DNA of 64,000 nt, from assembly GCA_965277435.1 (NCBI GenBank), contig OZ255821.1, forward strand, positions 2,728,001-2,792,000, written 5' to 3'. The DNA comes from Bog-105 sp965277435. Lineage in GTDB: Bacteria > Acidobacteriota > Terriglobia > Bryobacterales > Bryobacteraceae. The notes below the pieces were generated by a model. That model had not been told where the DNA came from. It was given only the letters and a program-made list of their open reading frames with translations, and searched no databases. Both the position numbers and the translations under genes were made by a program. Below, in pieces: positions 36,688-45,232 of the stretch; the stretch's first letter is position 1, and each line of letters opens with the position of its first letter.

Positions 36688-37523
36688 CCCGCGAATTCCG
36701 CCAGTTCTTCCATTGGATTCTCGAAGGCTGCTGACTCCAACTGATGCGTAATGCGCTCGAGTTCATCCTGCTTCACTGAACCGTCAGGCCGGCGGACGTA
36801 ATCGGGAATGCTGAGATCTAGCGCGATATGGGAACAATCCCGTTGCGCGTTCTTGGCAAGCAGAATCACACGGCTTCCTAAGAACACTGCTTCCGCAAGA
36901 TTGTGAGTAACAAACACGACTGTGGTGCGGCTCTCCTGCCAGATAGAACGGATGAGGCGCTGCATGCCGGTGCGAGTCGCAGGATCGAGCGCACTAAATG
37001 ATTCGTCCATCAGAAGAATGCGCGGATGCATGATGAGCGATTGCGCGATCGCCACCCGTTGTTGCATGCCGCCCGACAATTGATCTGGATACTTGTCTAC
37101 ATCACGCTCCTGTAAGCCGACCCTACCGAGTGTCTCAAGCGCATCGGCGTAAGTCTCGCGGCGCTGCTTCCACCAGGAGGGCGTGAGTAGTTTAGGCAGG
37201 GAGAGACCTTCCGAGACCGGTCCGAACGAGACGTTCTGGATCACGGTTTTGTCGGGAAAGAGCGAATACTTCTGCGGCACGTAACCGCGTTCCCGGCACG
37301 GATGGGAGATGGTTTGGCCGTCAACGACGACACGGCCCTGGCTGGCTTTTTCCGACCCGAGTAACAGACGCAACAGGGTGGATTTGCCGCAGCCGGTTTG
37401 CCCGATTATGGAGATAAACTCGCCTTCGCGAATCTCGAGATTCAGTTCGGAGAAGACGGTATGAGCAGATCCGCTCTTCAATCGATACTGCACGCCGATA
37501 TTCTCAAATGCGATGAATGACAT
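36684..37523 (-). CDS. ABC transporter ATPase (urea carboxylase-linked importer)
   Basis: This is a 279-residue nucleotide-binding subunit with Walker A GQTGCGKST at about residue 41, Q-loop, signature LSGGMQQR, Walker B ILLMDES and switch His (VTHN). It belongs to the nitrate/sulfonate/taurine type (SsuB/TauB-like). It is the third gene of a binding protein-permease-ATPase set that lies divergent from the carboxylase genes. The imported compound is probably guanidine or urea. Confidence 0.88.
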   Translation of the reverse strand: MSFIAFENIGVQYRLKSGSAHTVFSELNLEIREGEFISIIGQTGCGKSTLLRLLLGSEKASQGRVVVDGQTISHPCRERGYVPQKYSLFPDKTVIQNVSFGPVSEGLSLPKLLTPSWWKQRRETYADALETLGRVGLQERDVDKYPDQLSGGMQQRVAIAQSLIMHPRILLMDESFSALDPATRTGMQRLIRSIWQESRTTVVFVTHNLAEAVFLGSRVILLAKNAQRDCSHIALDLSIPDYVRRPDGSVKQDELERITHQLESAAFENPMEELAEFAG

Positions 37524-37527
37524 CCCG

Positions 37528-38379
37528 TTAAATCTCCCGGAACCAGGGATTTGTCACGCGAATTGCCAGGCGCAGCGCGAAATCGGTCAGAAAGAGCAGC
37601 AAAGCAGTCCACAAGACGTAAGGAATAATGACGTCCATGCCCATATGCCGCTGCATGAGCGCAATGCGATACGCCAAGCCATCTTGCGAAGCAATCATTT
37701 CACCTGCAAAGAGAAACAACACGATTGCTTTCAGGTTGAGCCGGATGCTGTTTAACACGCGCGGCCAGATCTGCGGCAGAATCACACGGTAGGCAACGCC
37801 CAGGTCGCCCGCGCCCAGCGTGAAGCCTCGTACGATCTGCTCGGGCGGGACTGATTTGGTCAAGTTAAGCGAATCCATGATGATGGTGGGCGCTACCCCG
37901 ATCACAATCAGCATGATTTTCGCAAACTCGCCGATTCCAAACGCAATAAAGAGAATGGGCAAGATCGAGAGCGCGACGATCTTGTCGAAGAAAACCACAA
38001 AGCGTCCGAAGAAACAGTTGATCCAGGGGAACGCACCCATTTGCAGCCCCAGGAAAACTGCGGGCAGCATGAGAGCCAGGCTGATAAGAAATCGCTTCCC
38101 ACTGGCGGCGGTGTCTTTCCATAACATGCTCCGAGTAACTTGCTGCCAGATAGAGGGATGCTCGCCTAAGTCGCTGGTGTCGTCCTCTTCGGCCGGAGTA
38201 AGTGCCGCATGGACAAAGCCGGCCGATAGTTGCTTTACAGTGGGAACAATTCGATCTTCGGGATTTTCCCGATGCCGCGTATGCGCCGTTCGCAAGTAGA
38301 AAATCGAAGCCAGAATGAAAAGCGTCCAGGAGAGCGTCCAGACCATTCCGCGATTCGGTAATGAAAAAATGCGCAGCAC
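37528..38379 (-). CDS. ABC transporter permease (urea carboxylase-linked importer)
   Basis: This 283-residue inner-membrane protein has about six membrane helices and a binding-protein-dependent transport domain (PEQIVRGFTLGAGDLGVAYRV region holding the EAA-like loop). It starts with GTG directly after the stop of the binding-protein gene, and the ATPase gene follows after 4 bases. A roughly 75-residue periplasmic loop after the first helix is longer than usual for this class. Confidence 0.85.
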   Translation of the reverse strand: MLRIFSLPNRGMVWTLSWTLFILASIFYLRTAHTRHRENPEDRIVPTVKQLSAGFVHAALTPAEEDDTSDLGEHPSIWQQVTRSMLWKDTAASGKRFLISLALMLPAVFLGLQMGAFPWINCFFGRFVVFFDKIVALSILPILFIAFGIGEFAKIMLIVIGVAPTIIMDSLNLTKSVPPEQIVRGFTLGAGDLGVAYRVILPQIWPRVLNSIRLNLKAIVLFLFAGEMIASQDGLAYRIALMQRHMGMDVIIPYVLWTALLLFLTDFALRLAIRVTNPWFREI

Positions 38380-39441
38380 TTAGAGCTTTCCTCCAGCTGC
38401 CTGCTCCATGTAAGTTGCATCGAATCGCAAGCGAATGTGGTCCTTTTTGCCTTGCACGCTGCCGTCCGAAAATTGCAGCGCTACATCGTCCACCGACTTA
38501 GTCCCGCTGCCCAGTAGTCCGTGCGTGAAGCAGAATTGCTGGACCAGTTTCATTGTCTCTTTCAAGCCTGCTGACGTGGCCATGGTTGCCGCTTCGGAAG
38601 GCTTATACATCATGTGAGTGGTGCCGAGCTGTTCTTTGTATGACGGCAGAGTGTCTTCCGATACGGCGGCAATCGAGGTCAGCACCTTTTCGTTTCCACT
38701 GCTCATCTGGGCGAGCATCTCGTACCAGGCGCCGGTAATCGCTTTGGCGAATTTCTTGCCGCTGCCGTCCGGGCGGTTCAGCACTTCCGTGCGCACCACC
38801 AGCAGATCGAGAATCTCGCCGGGGATCTTAGACGAATCAAAGAGCGTGCTGACACCCTTCATCTTTTGCACTTGCGAAACCAGCGGTTTCCAGGTGACGA
38901 CAGCCGATTGTGAGGTGTCGTTCATGAACGCCGCCACGATGCTTCCGTCCGATGTGTTTACTAACTTGAGCTTACGTAACTGATCGCTCTGATTGTTGAC
39001 GACGTAAGCGCGCTCCAGCAGATATTGCGACACGGTTTTTTCGACCAGCAGGACATTCTTGCCGGCCAGGCTTTTCAGAGTATTTCCGCCGCGCGCCATC
39101 ACTGCGTCGTTGCCGTTCGAATAGTCGCCGATGAGGATGGCGGTCGTATCAATACCGGAAGCGGCAGGCAAGTCAAGCGCCTCCATGTTGGTCATGGTGC
39201 AGGCGTCTATATTTTTCGACGTAAACGCATCGATCGAAGGCGCGTAGTCGAAGCGCTGCGTCTTGATCGCGACCCCGTATTTGTCGCCCCATTTGCGCAG
39301 CAATCCGGCTTTGGCCATGTACTGATAAGGATCCCAGCCCACATAGATCGACCAACCCACGGTAAATGTAGGCTTTTGCGCCCATGCGACAGGGTGGACA
39401 ACAACGAACGCGGTGACGAGGAGAAAAAGGAATTTAGCCAC
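38380..39441 (-). CDS. Periplasmic binding protein of the urea carboxylase-linked ABC importer
   Basis: This 353-residue NMT1-like binding protein has a signal peptide cleaved near VAWAQ. The segment GWSIYVGWDPYQYMAKAGL is typical of the binding proteins found at urea-carboxylase loci. It should deliver the nitrogen compound to the permease. It is the first gene of the three-gene minus-strand operon, 60 bases after a TATAAT element. Confidence 0.85.
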   Translation of the reverse strand: MAKFLFLLVTAFVVVHPVAWAQKPTFTVGWSIYVGWDPYQYMAKAGLLRKWGDKYGVAIKTQRFDYAPSIDAFTSKNIDACTMTNMEALDLPAASGIDTTAILIGDYSNGNDAVMARGGNTLKSLAGKNVLLVEKTVSQYLLERAYVVNNQSDQLRKLKLVNTSDGSIVAAFMNDTSQSAVVTWKPLVSQVQKMKGVSTLFDSSKIPGEILDLLVVRTEVLNRPDGSGKKFAKAITGAWYEMLAQMSSGNEKVLTSIAAVSEDTLPSYKEQLGTTHMMYKPSEAATMATSAGLKETMKLVQQFCFTHGLLGSGTKSVDDVALQFSDGSVQGKKDHIRLRFDATYMEQAAGGKL

Positions 39442-39500
39442 GCAAATTTCGGTCCGCAGCGTTGCGGCGGGAGGGCATACGTGGCCTCACAAGACCTCCA

Positions 39501-39506
39501 ATTATA
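39501..39506 (-). promoter_or_regulatory. Probable -10 element (TATAAT) for the ABC importer operon
   Basis: A perfect TATAAT on the minus strand lies 60 bases upstream of the binding-protein start. No good -35 hexamer is seen at 16-18 bases, so an activator may be needed. Confidence 0.5.
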
Positions 39507-39515
39507 ACAAACGGT

Positions 39516-40052
39516 TTAGCTGTTAAGCAGGGTGGGACGAAAACCTTTGTGGAGGCAGGAAAAGAGGACCGCTGTGCTGACGGTGATGGGGTCGGCGGTC
39601 AGGGTGTCGGCCAAAAGGGGCTGACTTCCGTTACTGAACTGCCAGGCGAGTTCTTTTTCAGGATCGAAGATCCAGCAATACTTGACTCCCCAGACGTGAT
39701 ATTGTCGGCACTTCTCGAACAATTTTTCTTTTGTATCGTGTTCGGACAAAACCTCGATACAGAGGTGGGGAGGATGGGTTGCGCATACGTCGCCTTCGAC
39801 CTCCTCGCGAAGCGCAACTACTTCATCCGGCAGATTCCATTTGTCTTCCCGAAGCCGGGAGCGTACTTCGGCGGCCGATACATAATCCGGAAAGAACTTC
39901 AGGATCAATGCACCAATCCAGTTACAGAGCGAACCGTGTTTCCAATTGGGCATAGGTTTTTCTGTTACGACACCGGCGTCGTACTCAAAGCGTTCGAAGC
40001 GAGGGGACGTCAGATATTCCTCAAGACTGACGAGCTGGTTCGTTGCTGCCAT
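39516..40052 (-). CDS. Uma2 family (DUF820) protein
   Basis: This 178-residue protein has the Uma2 fold, a PD-(D/E)XK-like restriction-endonuclease fold: SLEEYLTSPRFERFEYDAGVV at the N-terminus, then PPHLCIEVLSEHDT and KCRQYHVWGVKYCWIFDP, which contain the usual Glu/Lys nuclease-like residues. These genes are abundant in cyanobacteria and some acidobacteria. Function is unknown. It lies between the importer and the carboxylase arm, and its orientation matches the importer. Confidence 0.8.
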   Translation of the reverse strand: MAATNQLVSLEEYLTSPRFERFEYDAGVVTEKPMPNWKHGSLCNWIGALILKFFPDYVSAAEVRSRLREDKWNLPDEVVALREEVEGDVCATHPPHLCIEVLSEHDTKEKLFEKCRQYHVWGVKYCWIFDPEKELAWQFSNGSQPLLADTLTADPITVSTAVLFSCLHKGFRPTLLNS

Positions 40053-40294
40053 AGACCTAATTCAATGTAACAACTTTTGCAGATTGCTTGTTTGGCGTCT
40101 TCGAGTCTGTCACTATCTGTTTATGCGCATGCGATCGGCCTGGGACCAGACCCGTAAGATTTCCTTGCGCGTTCTCCTCCGCCTAACCGCCATGGATGTT
40201 TGCTGCGGGCCTCCCTGCGCCGCGCTGTAAATCCATCGCCAAAGTCTCTTAGGCTGGCTTTGATGATAGCCGGCGTGTCTTTGCAAAGGAAAAT

Positions 40295-41011
40295 ATGTCA
40301 GGGAACCAAACATCTTGGACGGATTCCGTGCGCGGCGGCGACGCCTGGTCGCATGTTCTGAAACGCGGCAGTGCCTTGCGCATCACCGACGTCGCCGGTG
40401 GCGCGAACGTTGGCGCGTTGTTCTTTAATGCAGAGTTACCGTCAGAACGCTACAACATGCCGGACACTTTGAAGGCGCAACACACCGCCCACCTGACAAA
40501 AGGGTTTGTTTTGTATTCCGACATGGGCCGCATCCTCTGCTCGACAACCGCTGACACGGTTGGCTGGCACGATCCACTGTGCGGGCACTTAACAACCCAA
40601 GCCACGACAGCTAAGTACGGCGAACGCCGTTATCAACTGGCCCGCAACGACTTCCACCGCAATGCGCGCGATAACTTTCTCATCGAGCTGGAGAAGTTCG
40701 GTCTTACTCTCCGTGACTTACCGGCCAACGTTAACTTCTTCAGCAAAGTCGTGGTCGAAGAAAACGGCTCCTTGCGCTATGTGCCGCATCATTCTCAGCC
40801 TGGGCAGTTTGTCGAGCTACGCGCGGAGATGAATGTACTGGTTGTGCTGGATACCTGCCAGCATCCGCTCGATCCTGATCCTAACTATCATCCACGCCCG
40901 ATTGAGCTATCGGTCACTCCGGTGGCCCCGCCCGGCGAGGACGATTATTGCCGCCGCTTCCGGCCGGAAAACGAGCGCGGTTTTCAAAACACGGAACGGT
41001 ATTTCCTGTAG
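40295..41011 (+). CDS. DUF1989 protein (urea carboxylase-associated / carboxyguanidine deiminase subunit)
   Basis: This 238-residue DUF1989 protein has the family segment TDVAGGANVGALFFNAELPSE (only partly quoted), SDMGRILCSTTADTVGWHDP, and a late Cys in DTCQHPLDPDP. Conserved Cys/His residues probably bind zinc. In several bacteria two such proteins together remove ammonia from carboxyguanidine, the product of guanidine carboxylase (CgdA/CgdB). Good ribosome site AAAGGAAA before the ATG. It is followed 6 bases later by its partner. Confidence 0.82.
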   Translation: MSGNQTSWTDSVRGGDAWSHVLKRGSALRITDVAGGANVGALFFNAELPSERYNMPDTLKAQHTAHLTKGFVLYSDMGRILCSTTADTVGWHDPLCGHLTTQATTAKYGERRYQLARNDFHRNARDNFLIELEKFGLTLRDLPANVNFFSKVVVEENGSLRYVPHHSQPGQFVELRAEMNVLVVLDTCQHPLDPDPNYHPRPIELSVTPVAPPGEDDYCRRFRPENERGFQNTERYFL

Positions 41012-41017
41012 GTAATC

Positions 41018-41674
41018 ATGAGCAATCAAACAGCAACGCCGAGTGCCCTCGATCCGCGAAGGGCTACTTACACGGAAGTCGTGGAAGCAGGTGAGCCGTG
41101 GCTGCACCCGCTCACTGCCGGACAGACATTTCGTATCGAAGATCTGGAGGGCAACCAAGCTGTCGACACTTTCTTCTATAATGCCGATAACATCGAAGAG
41201 CGGTACAGCGCCACCGACACCATCCTGGCTCAGCAAAACATCTATCTCACAACCGGCAGTGTTCTGCGCTCGAATCTGATGCGTCCGATGTTGACGATCA
41301 CCGCCGATACATGCGGCCGTCACGATACTTTAGGAGGCGCATGTTCCCTCGAAAGTAACACCGTTCGCTATGCGCTCGACAAACGCTACATGCACGCCTG
41401 CCGCCAAAGTTTTCTGCGCGCGATCGTTCATTCAAATTACGGTTTGACCAAGCGCGACATCGGCAGCAACATCAATTTCTTTATGAACGTGCCGGTAACG
41501 CCGGACGGTCAGCTTACTTTTGCCGATGGTATCTCGGAAGCGGGCAAGTACGTGGAGATGCGTGCCGAGATGAATCTCCTGGTATTGATCAGCAACTGCC
41601 CCCAGCTGAACAATCCTTGCAATGCTTATAACCCGACTCCGGTCCGCCTGCTGATTTGGGACAAGGAGCAATAG
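41018..41674 (+). CDS. DUF1989 protein (urea carboxylase-associated / carboxyguanidine deiminase subunit), second
   Basis: This 218-residue DUF1989 protein is homologous to its upstream neighbour: IEDLEGNQAVDTFFYNADNI, TADTCGRHDTLGGAC and NCPQLNNPCNAYNPTP. The two are thought to act as a heteromer, as described for CgdA/CgdB. It ends 3 bases before the carboxylase TTG start, so the three genes form one transcript. If the carboxylase were strictly for urea, these two proteins would have no obvious job, which favours guanidine. Confidence 0.82.
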   Translation: MSNQTATPSALDPRRATYTEVVEAGEPWLHPLTAGQTFRIEDLEGNQAVDTFFYNADNIEERYSATDTILAQQNIYLTTGSVLRSNLMRPMLTITADTCGRHDTLGGACSLESNTVRYALDKRYMHACRQSFLRAIVHSNYGLTKRDIGSNINFFMNVPVTPDGQLTFADGISEAGKYVEMRAEMNLLVLISNCPQLNNPCNAYNPTPVRLLIWDKEQ

Positions 41675-41677
41675 CAA

Positions 41678-44600
41678 TTGTTCCAGCGAGTTCTGATCGC
41701 TAATCGCGGAGCGATCGCCTGCCGCATCATTCGGACCCTGCGGAAACTGGGCATCGAATCAGTCGCCATTTACTCGGAAGCAGACGCCGGCTCCCTGCAT
41801 GTCCGCCAGGCCGATGTGGCAGTATGTGTGGGTCCCGCCCCCGCAGCTGAAAGTTATCTGCATGTCGATCGTATTCTCAAAGCCGCTCGCGACACAGGTG
41901 CCGAAGCCGTCCACCCGGGCTACGGCTTCTTGAGTGAGAATGCCCTGTTTGCCGAAGCGTGTGAATCATTCGGGCTTGTGTTTCTGGGGCCTACGCCTGC
42001 ACAAATCCGCGCCTTCGGCCTAAAGAATACGGCCCGGGAACTGGCCATTGAGAACAATGTGCCCGTTCTGCCCGGCACAGGTCTACTACTCGACATAGCG
42101 AGCGCTGCTGAACAGGCGGCGAGCATAGGCTATCCGATCATGCTCAAGAGCGCTGGCGGAGGCGGTGGCATCGGGATGCGCCGCTGCTACTCGGAACCGG
42201 AACTGCTGGAAGGTTTTGCCGCGGTGTCAAGGCTGAGCGAGACGCATTTCAAAGGTTCTGGGATCTTTCTCGAGAAGTTCATTGCCAAGGCGCGTCACAT
42301 CGAAGTGCAGGTGTTCGGCGATGGGCGTGGAAAAGTCGTCGCTCTCGGTGAGCGCGATTGCTCCGTCCAGCGCCGCAACCAAAAAGTCGTGGAAGAAACT
42401 CCCGCGCCGAGCATTTCGACGGAAGTGCGCGAAGAGCTTCACCGCGTTGCTGCAGCGCTCATGCAATCGGTGAACTACCGCTCGGCTGGAACAGTCGAGT
42501 TTCTCTATGATGCCCAAGCCGATCGTTTTTATTTTCTGGAAGTCAACTCGCGGCTGCAAGTCGAGCATGGCGTAACGGAAGAAGTATGGGGCGTCGACCT
42601 GGTCGAGTGGATGGTGCGGCTGGGCTGCGGCGATTTGCCGTCCCTTGCCGGAATGCGGTTCGCCCCGGCAGGCGTTTCCATCCAGGTTCGGCTTTACGCC
42701 GAAAATCCACTGGAAGATTTCGGACCATCCAGTGGCCGCGTGACGGAGTTCGTTGCGCCTCCCAACACCCGCTGCGATACCTGGATTGAGACCGGGTCGG
42801 AAGTCAGTCCGTTTTACGACCCGCTATTAGCCAAAGTAATCATAAAAGGCGACTCGCGCCCAGAGGCCGTCATCGCGATGCAGCGCGCCTTGGCCGAAAC
42901 TCGCATTAGCGGCTTTGAAACTAATATCGAGTTTCTGCGTACCATCCTTCGCGATCCTTCGTTCTTAGCAGGTAATGTCTCGACGGCTTTTCTAGGTGAG
43001 ATGAAGTATTCACCGAACAAAGTCAAAGTGCTCGAACCGGGCGTGATCACAACCGTACAGCAGTACCCTGGCCGTCTAGGGTACTGGGCGGTTGGCGTTC
43101 CACCCTCTGGTCCGATGGACCCGCTTTCCATGCGGCTGGTGAACGAGTTGCTAGGAAACGAGGAGAGCGCGCCCTCGCTCGAATGCACGCTTTCAGGTCC
43201 CACTCTGCAATTCTTTTCTGCAACACGCATTGCCATCGGTGGCGCTGACATGCTGCCGTCGCTGAATGGCAGCCAGATACCGCTCTGGACTCCGATTGAA
43301 ATTGCACCCGGCGACATTCTGCAGCTCGGGAGCCTGCAGGATGCCGGAGCGCGCGCTTACATCGCGGTAGACGGCGGTTTCCAGGTGCCAGAGTATTTAG
43401 GCACCGCCACCACGTTCACGCTGGGCAACTTTGGCGGCCATGCCGGAAGGGCCCTTCGCGCGGGCGATACTCTTACGCTGCCGGAGAAAGCGCTGAATCA
43501 GCTATCCGCTACTCCTCCTCACGTCAATCACCCGCCTGCGCTTACACACGACTGGAAAATTGGTGTGCTCTATGGTCCGCATGGCGCGCCTGATTTCCTG
43601 ACGAGCGAGTATCTCGATACCTTCTTTGCTACAGCGTGGCGAGTCCACCACAACAGCAGCCGCACCGGCGTGCGTTTGATCGGTCCCAAACCGCAGTGGG
43701 CACGCGAAGACGGCGGCGACGCCGGACTCCACCCCTCCAACATTCACGACAATGCCTATGCCGTCGGAGCCATCGATTTTACCGGCGACATGCCTGTCAT
43801 TCTCGGGCCGGATGGACCGAGCTTAGGCGGCTTCGTTTGCCCGGCCGTCATCGCGACGGCCGAGTTGTGGAAAGTCGGCCAGCTCGCGCCGGGCGATACA
43901 GTGCAGTTTGTCCGGATCAGTAACGACGAGGCGCTTCGCCTGGACCGCACCCCCGACGAATACCGCCTCCAACAGAACAGCAGCGAGCCGGCGATTCTCC
44001 AACAATCCGCTTCTGCCGGCACTGTGACGCGCGCCTCGGGCGATCGTTATCTCCTGATCGAGTTCGGCGAGCCGAAGCTCGATCTAAATTTGCGTTTCCG
44101 CGCTCATACTCTGATGCAGGCCCTCGAAGCAGAACGGCTCGACGGCATTATCGATCTAACGCCCGGTATCCGTTCTTTGCAGATCCACTACGATCCCCAA
44201 AAACTCAGCCGCGAAAACCTGCTCAGTCTCACCGGGCAACTCTCGGAACGAATTCCTGACCTGGATAGTCTCGTCATTCCGTCGCGCACCGTGCATCTGC
44301 CGCTTTCCTGGGATGATCCGGCTACACGTCTCGCCATCGAACGCTACATGTCCTCCGTCCGTCCTAATGCACCATGGTGTCCCAGCAATCTTGAATTCAT
44401 TCGCCGCATCAATGGTCTGCGCTCCGTCGCCGATGTGCAGCGCGTTGTCTTCGATGCCAATTATCTGGTGCTGGGTTTGGGAGACGTGTACCTGGGCGCA
44501 CCCGTGGCCACTCCGGTTGATCCGCGGCATCGCCTGGTTACCACGAAGTACAACCCGGCCCGCACCTGGACACCGGAGAACGCAGTGGGTATCGGGGGCG

Positions 44601-45232
44601 CCTATCTCTGTGTCTACGGCATGGAAGGTCCGGGCGGCTACCAGTTTGTCGGTCGAACCGTGCAGATGTGGAATACCTATCGCACGACTAAGAATTTCGA
44701 GAAAGACAAGCCCTGGCTGCTTCGCTTCTTCGATCAGATCCGGTTCTATCCGGTCGAAGCCGAGGAGCTATTGGAAATGCGGCAGCAATTTCCGCTTGGC
44801 CGGTTCGAAGTGCGAGTCGAGCAGACTCAATTTGATCTGGCTGCCTATCATCGATTTCTGGGCAGCATCCAAACAGAAGCAGCTAGTTTTCGCCAGACCC
44901 AGCAGGAAGCATTCGCCGCGGAACGCTGCCGTTGGACCGAGCAAGGCGAGTTCGATGTCGCGGTGGAGGAGTCGGTTGCGGCGTCAACCGACAACCAACC
45001 GCACATACCCGTAGGTTGTTCCGTACTGCGCGCCCCCACCACCGCTTCCGTCTGGCGCGTGCAAACTGCCGCCGGAGAGAACGTCGAAGCAGGGCAGCGC
45101 TTGTTCATCCTGGAAGCGATGAAAATGGAGATCGCGGTACATGCGTCCGAAAACGGGGAAATCGTGGAACTGCTTTGCCAGCCTGGAGCGCTCATAACGG
45201 CGGGCCAGCCGCTCCTCATTTACCGATCATGA
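41678..45232 (+). CDS. Biotin-dependent urea/guanidine carboxylase
   Basis: This 1184-residue enzyme carboxylates urea or guanidine with ATP and bicarbonate. Domain order: biotin carboxylase (residues 1-450, ATP loop KSAGGGGGIGMRRC, EVNSRLQVEH), the AHS2 (KipA-like) domain from about 455 (GRLGYWAVGVPPSGPMDPLS), the AHS1 (KipI-like) domain from about 785, and a C-terminal biotin carrier with the biotinylated Lys in EAMKME near 1149. The TTG start follows AGGAG, and its stop overlaps the hydrolase start as ATGA. The two preceding DUF1989 genes suggest guanidine as true substrate. Length is normal for the bacterial family (about 1200). Confidence 0.9.
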   Translation: MFQRVLIANRGAIACRIIRTLRKLGIESVAIYSEADAGSLHVRQADVAVCVGPAPAAESYLHVDRILKAARDTGAEAVHPGYGFLSENALFAEACESFGLVFLGPTPAQIRAFGLKNTARELAIENNVPVLPGTGLLLDIASAAEQAASIGYPIMLKSAGGGGGIGMRRCYSEPELLEGFAAVSRLSETHFKGSGIFLEKFIAKARHIEVQVFGDGRGKVVALGERDCSVQRRNQKVVEETPAPSISTEVREELHRVAAALMQSVNYRSAGTVEFLYDAQADRFYFLEVNSRLQVEHGVTEEVWGVDLVEWMVRLGCGDLPSLAGMRFAPAGVSIQVRLYAENPLEDFGPSSGRVTEFVAPPNTRCDTWIETGSEVSPFYDPLLAKVIIKGDSRPEAVIAMQRALAETRISGFETNIEFLRTILRDPSFLAGNVSTAFLGEMKYSPNKVKVLEPGVITTVQQYPGRLGYWAVGVPPSGPMDPLSMRLVNELLGNEESAPSLECTLSGPTLQFFSATRIAIGGADMLPSLNGSQIPLWTPIEIAPGDILQLGSLQDAGARAYIAVDGGFQVPEYLGTATTFTLGNFGGHAGRALRAGDTLTLPEKALNQLSATPPHVNHPPALTHDWKIGVLYGPHGAPDFLTSEYLDTFFATAWRVHHNSSRTGVRLIGPKPQWAREDGGDAGLHPSNIHDNAYAVGAIDFTGDMPVILGPDGPSLGGFVCPAVIATAELWKVGQLAPGDTVQFVRISNDEALRLDRTPDEYRLQQNSSEPAILQQSASAGTVTRASGDRYLLIEFGEPKLDLNLRFRAHTLMQALEAERLDGIIDLTPGIRSLQIHYDPQKLSRENLLSLTGQLSERIPDLDSLVIPSRTVHLPLSWDDPATRLAIERYMSSVRPNAPWCPSNLEFIRRINGLRSVADVQRVVFDANYLVLGLGDVYLGAPVATPVDPRHRLVTTKYNPARTWTPENAVGIGGAYLCVYGMEGPGGYQFVGRTVQMWNTYRTTKNFEKDKPWLLRFFDQIRFYPVEAEELLEMRQQFPLGRFEVRVEQTQFDLAAYHRFLGSIQTEAASFRQTQQEAFAAERCRWTEQGEFDVAVEESVAASTDNQPHIPVGCSVLRAPTTASVWRVQTAAGENVEAGQRLFILEAMKMEIAVHASENGEIVELLCQPGALITAGQPLLIYRS

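Noticed and set aside
40053..40294. Guanidine riboswitch upstream of the DUF1989 genes
   Set aside because: Read by eye, neither the conserved guanidine-I core nor paired ACGR hairpins were found here or before the ABC importer genes. A covariance search would be decisive.
44932..45228. 99-codon N-terminal extension of the allophanate hydrolase
   Set aside because: It lies wholly inside the carboxylase biotin-carrier coding region in another frame and is Arg-rich; the ATGA start at 45229 matches the family.
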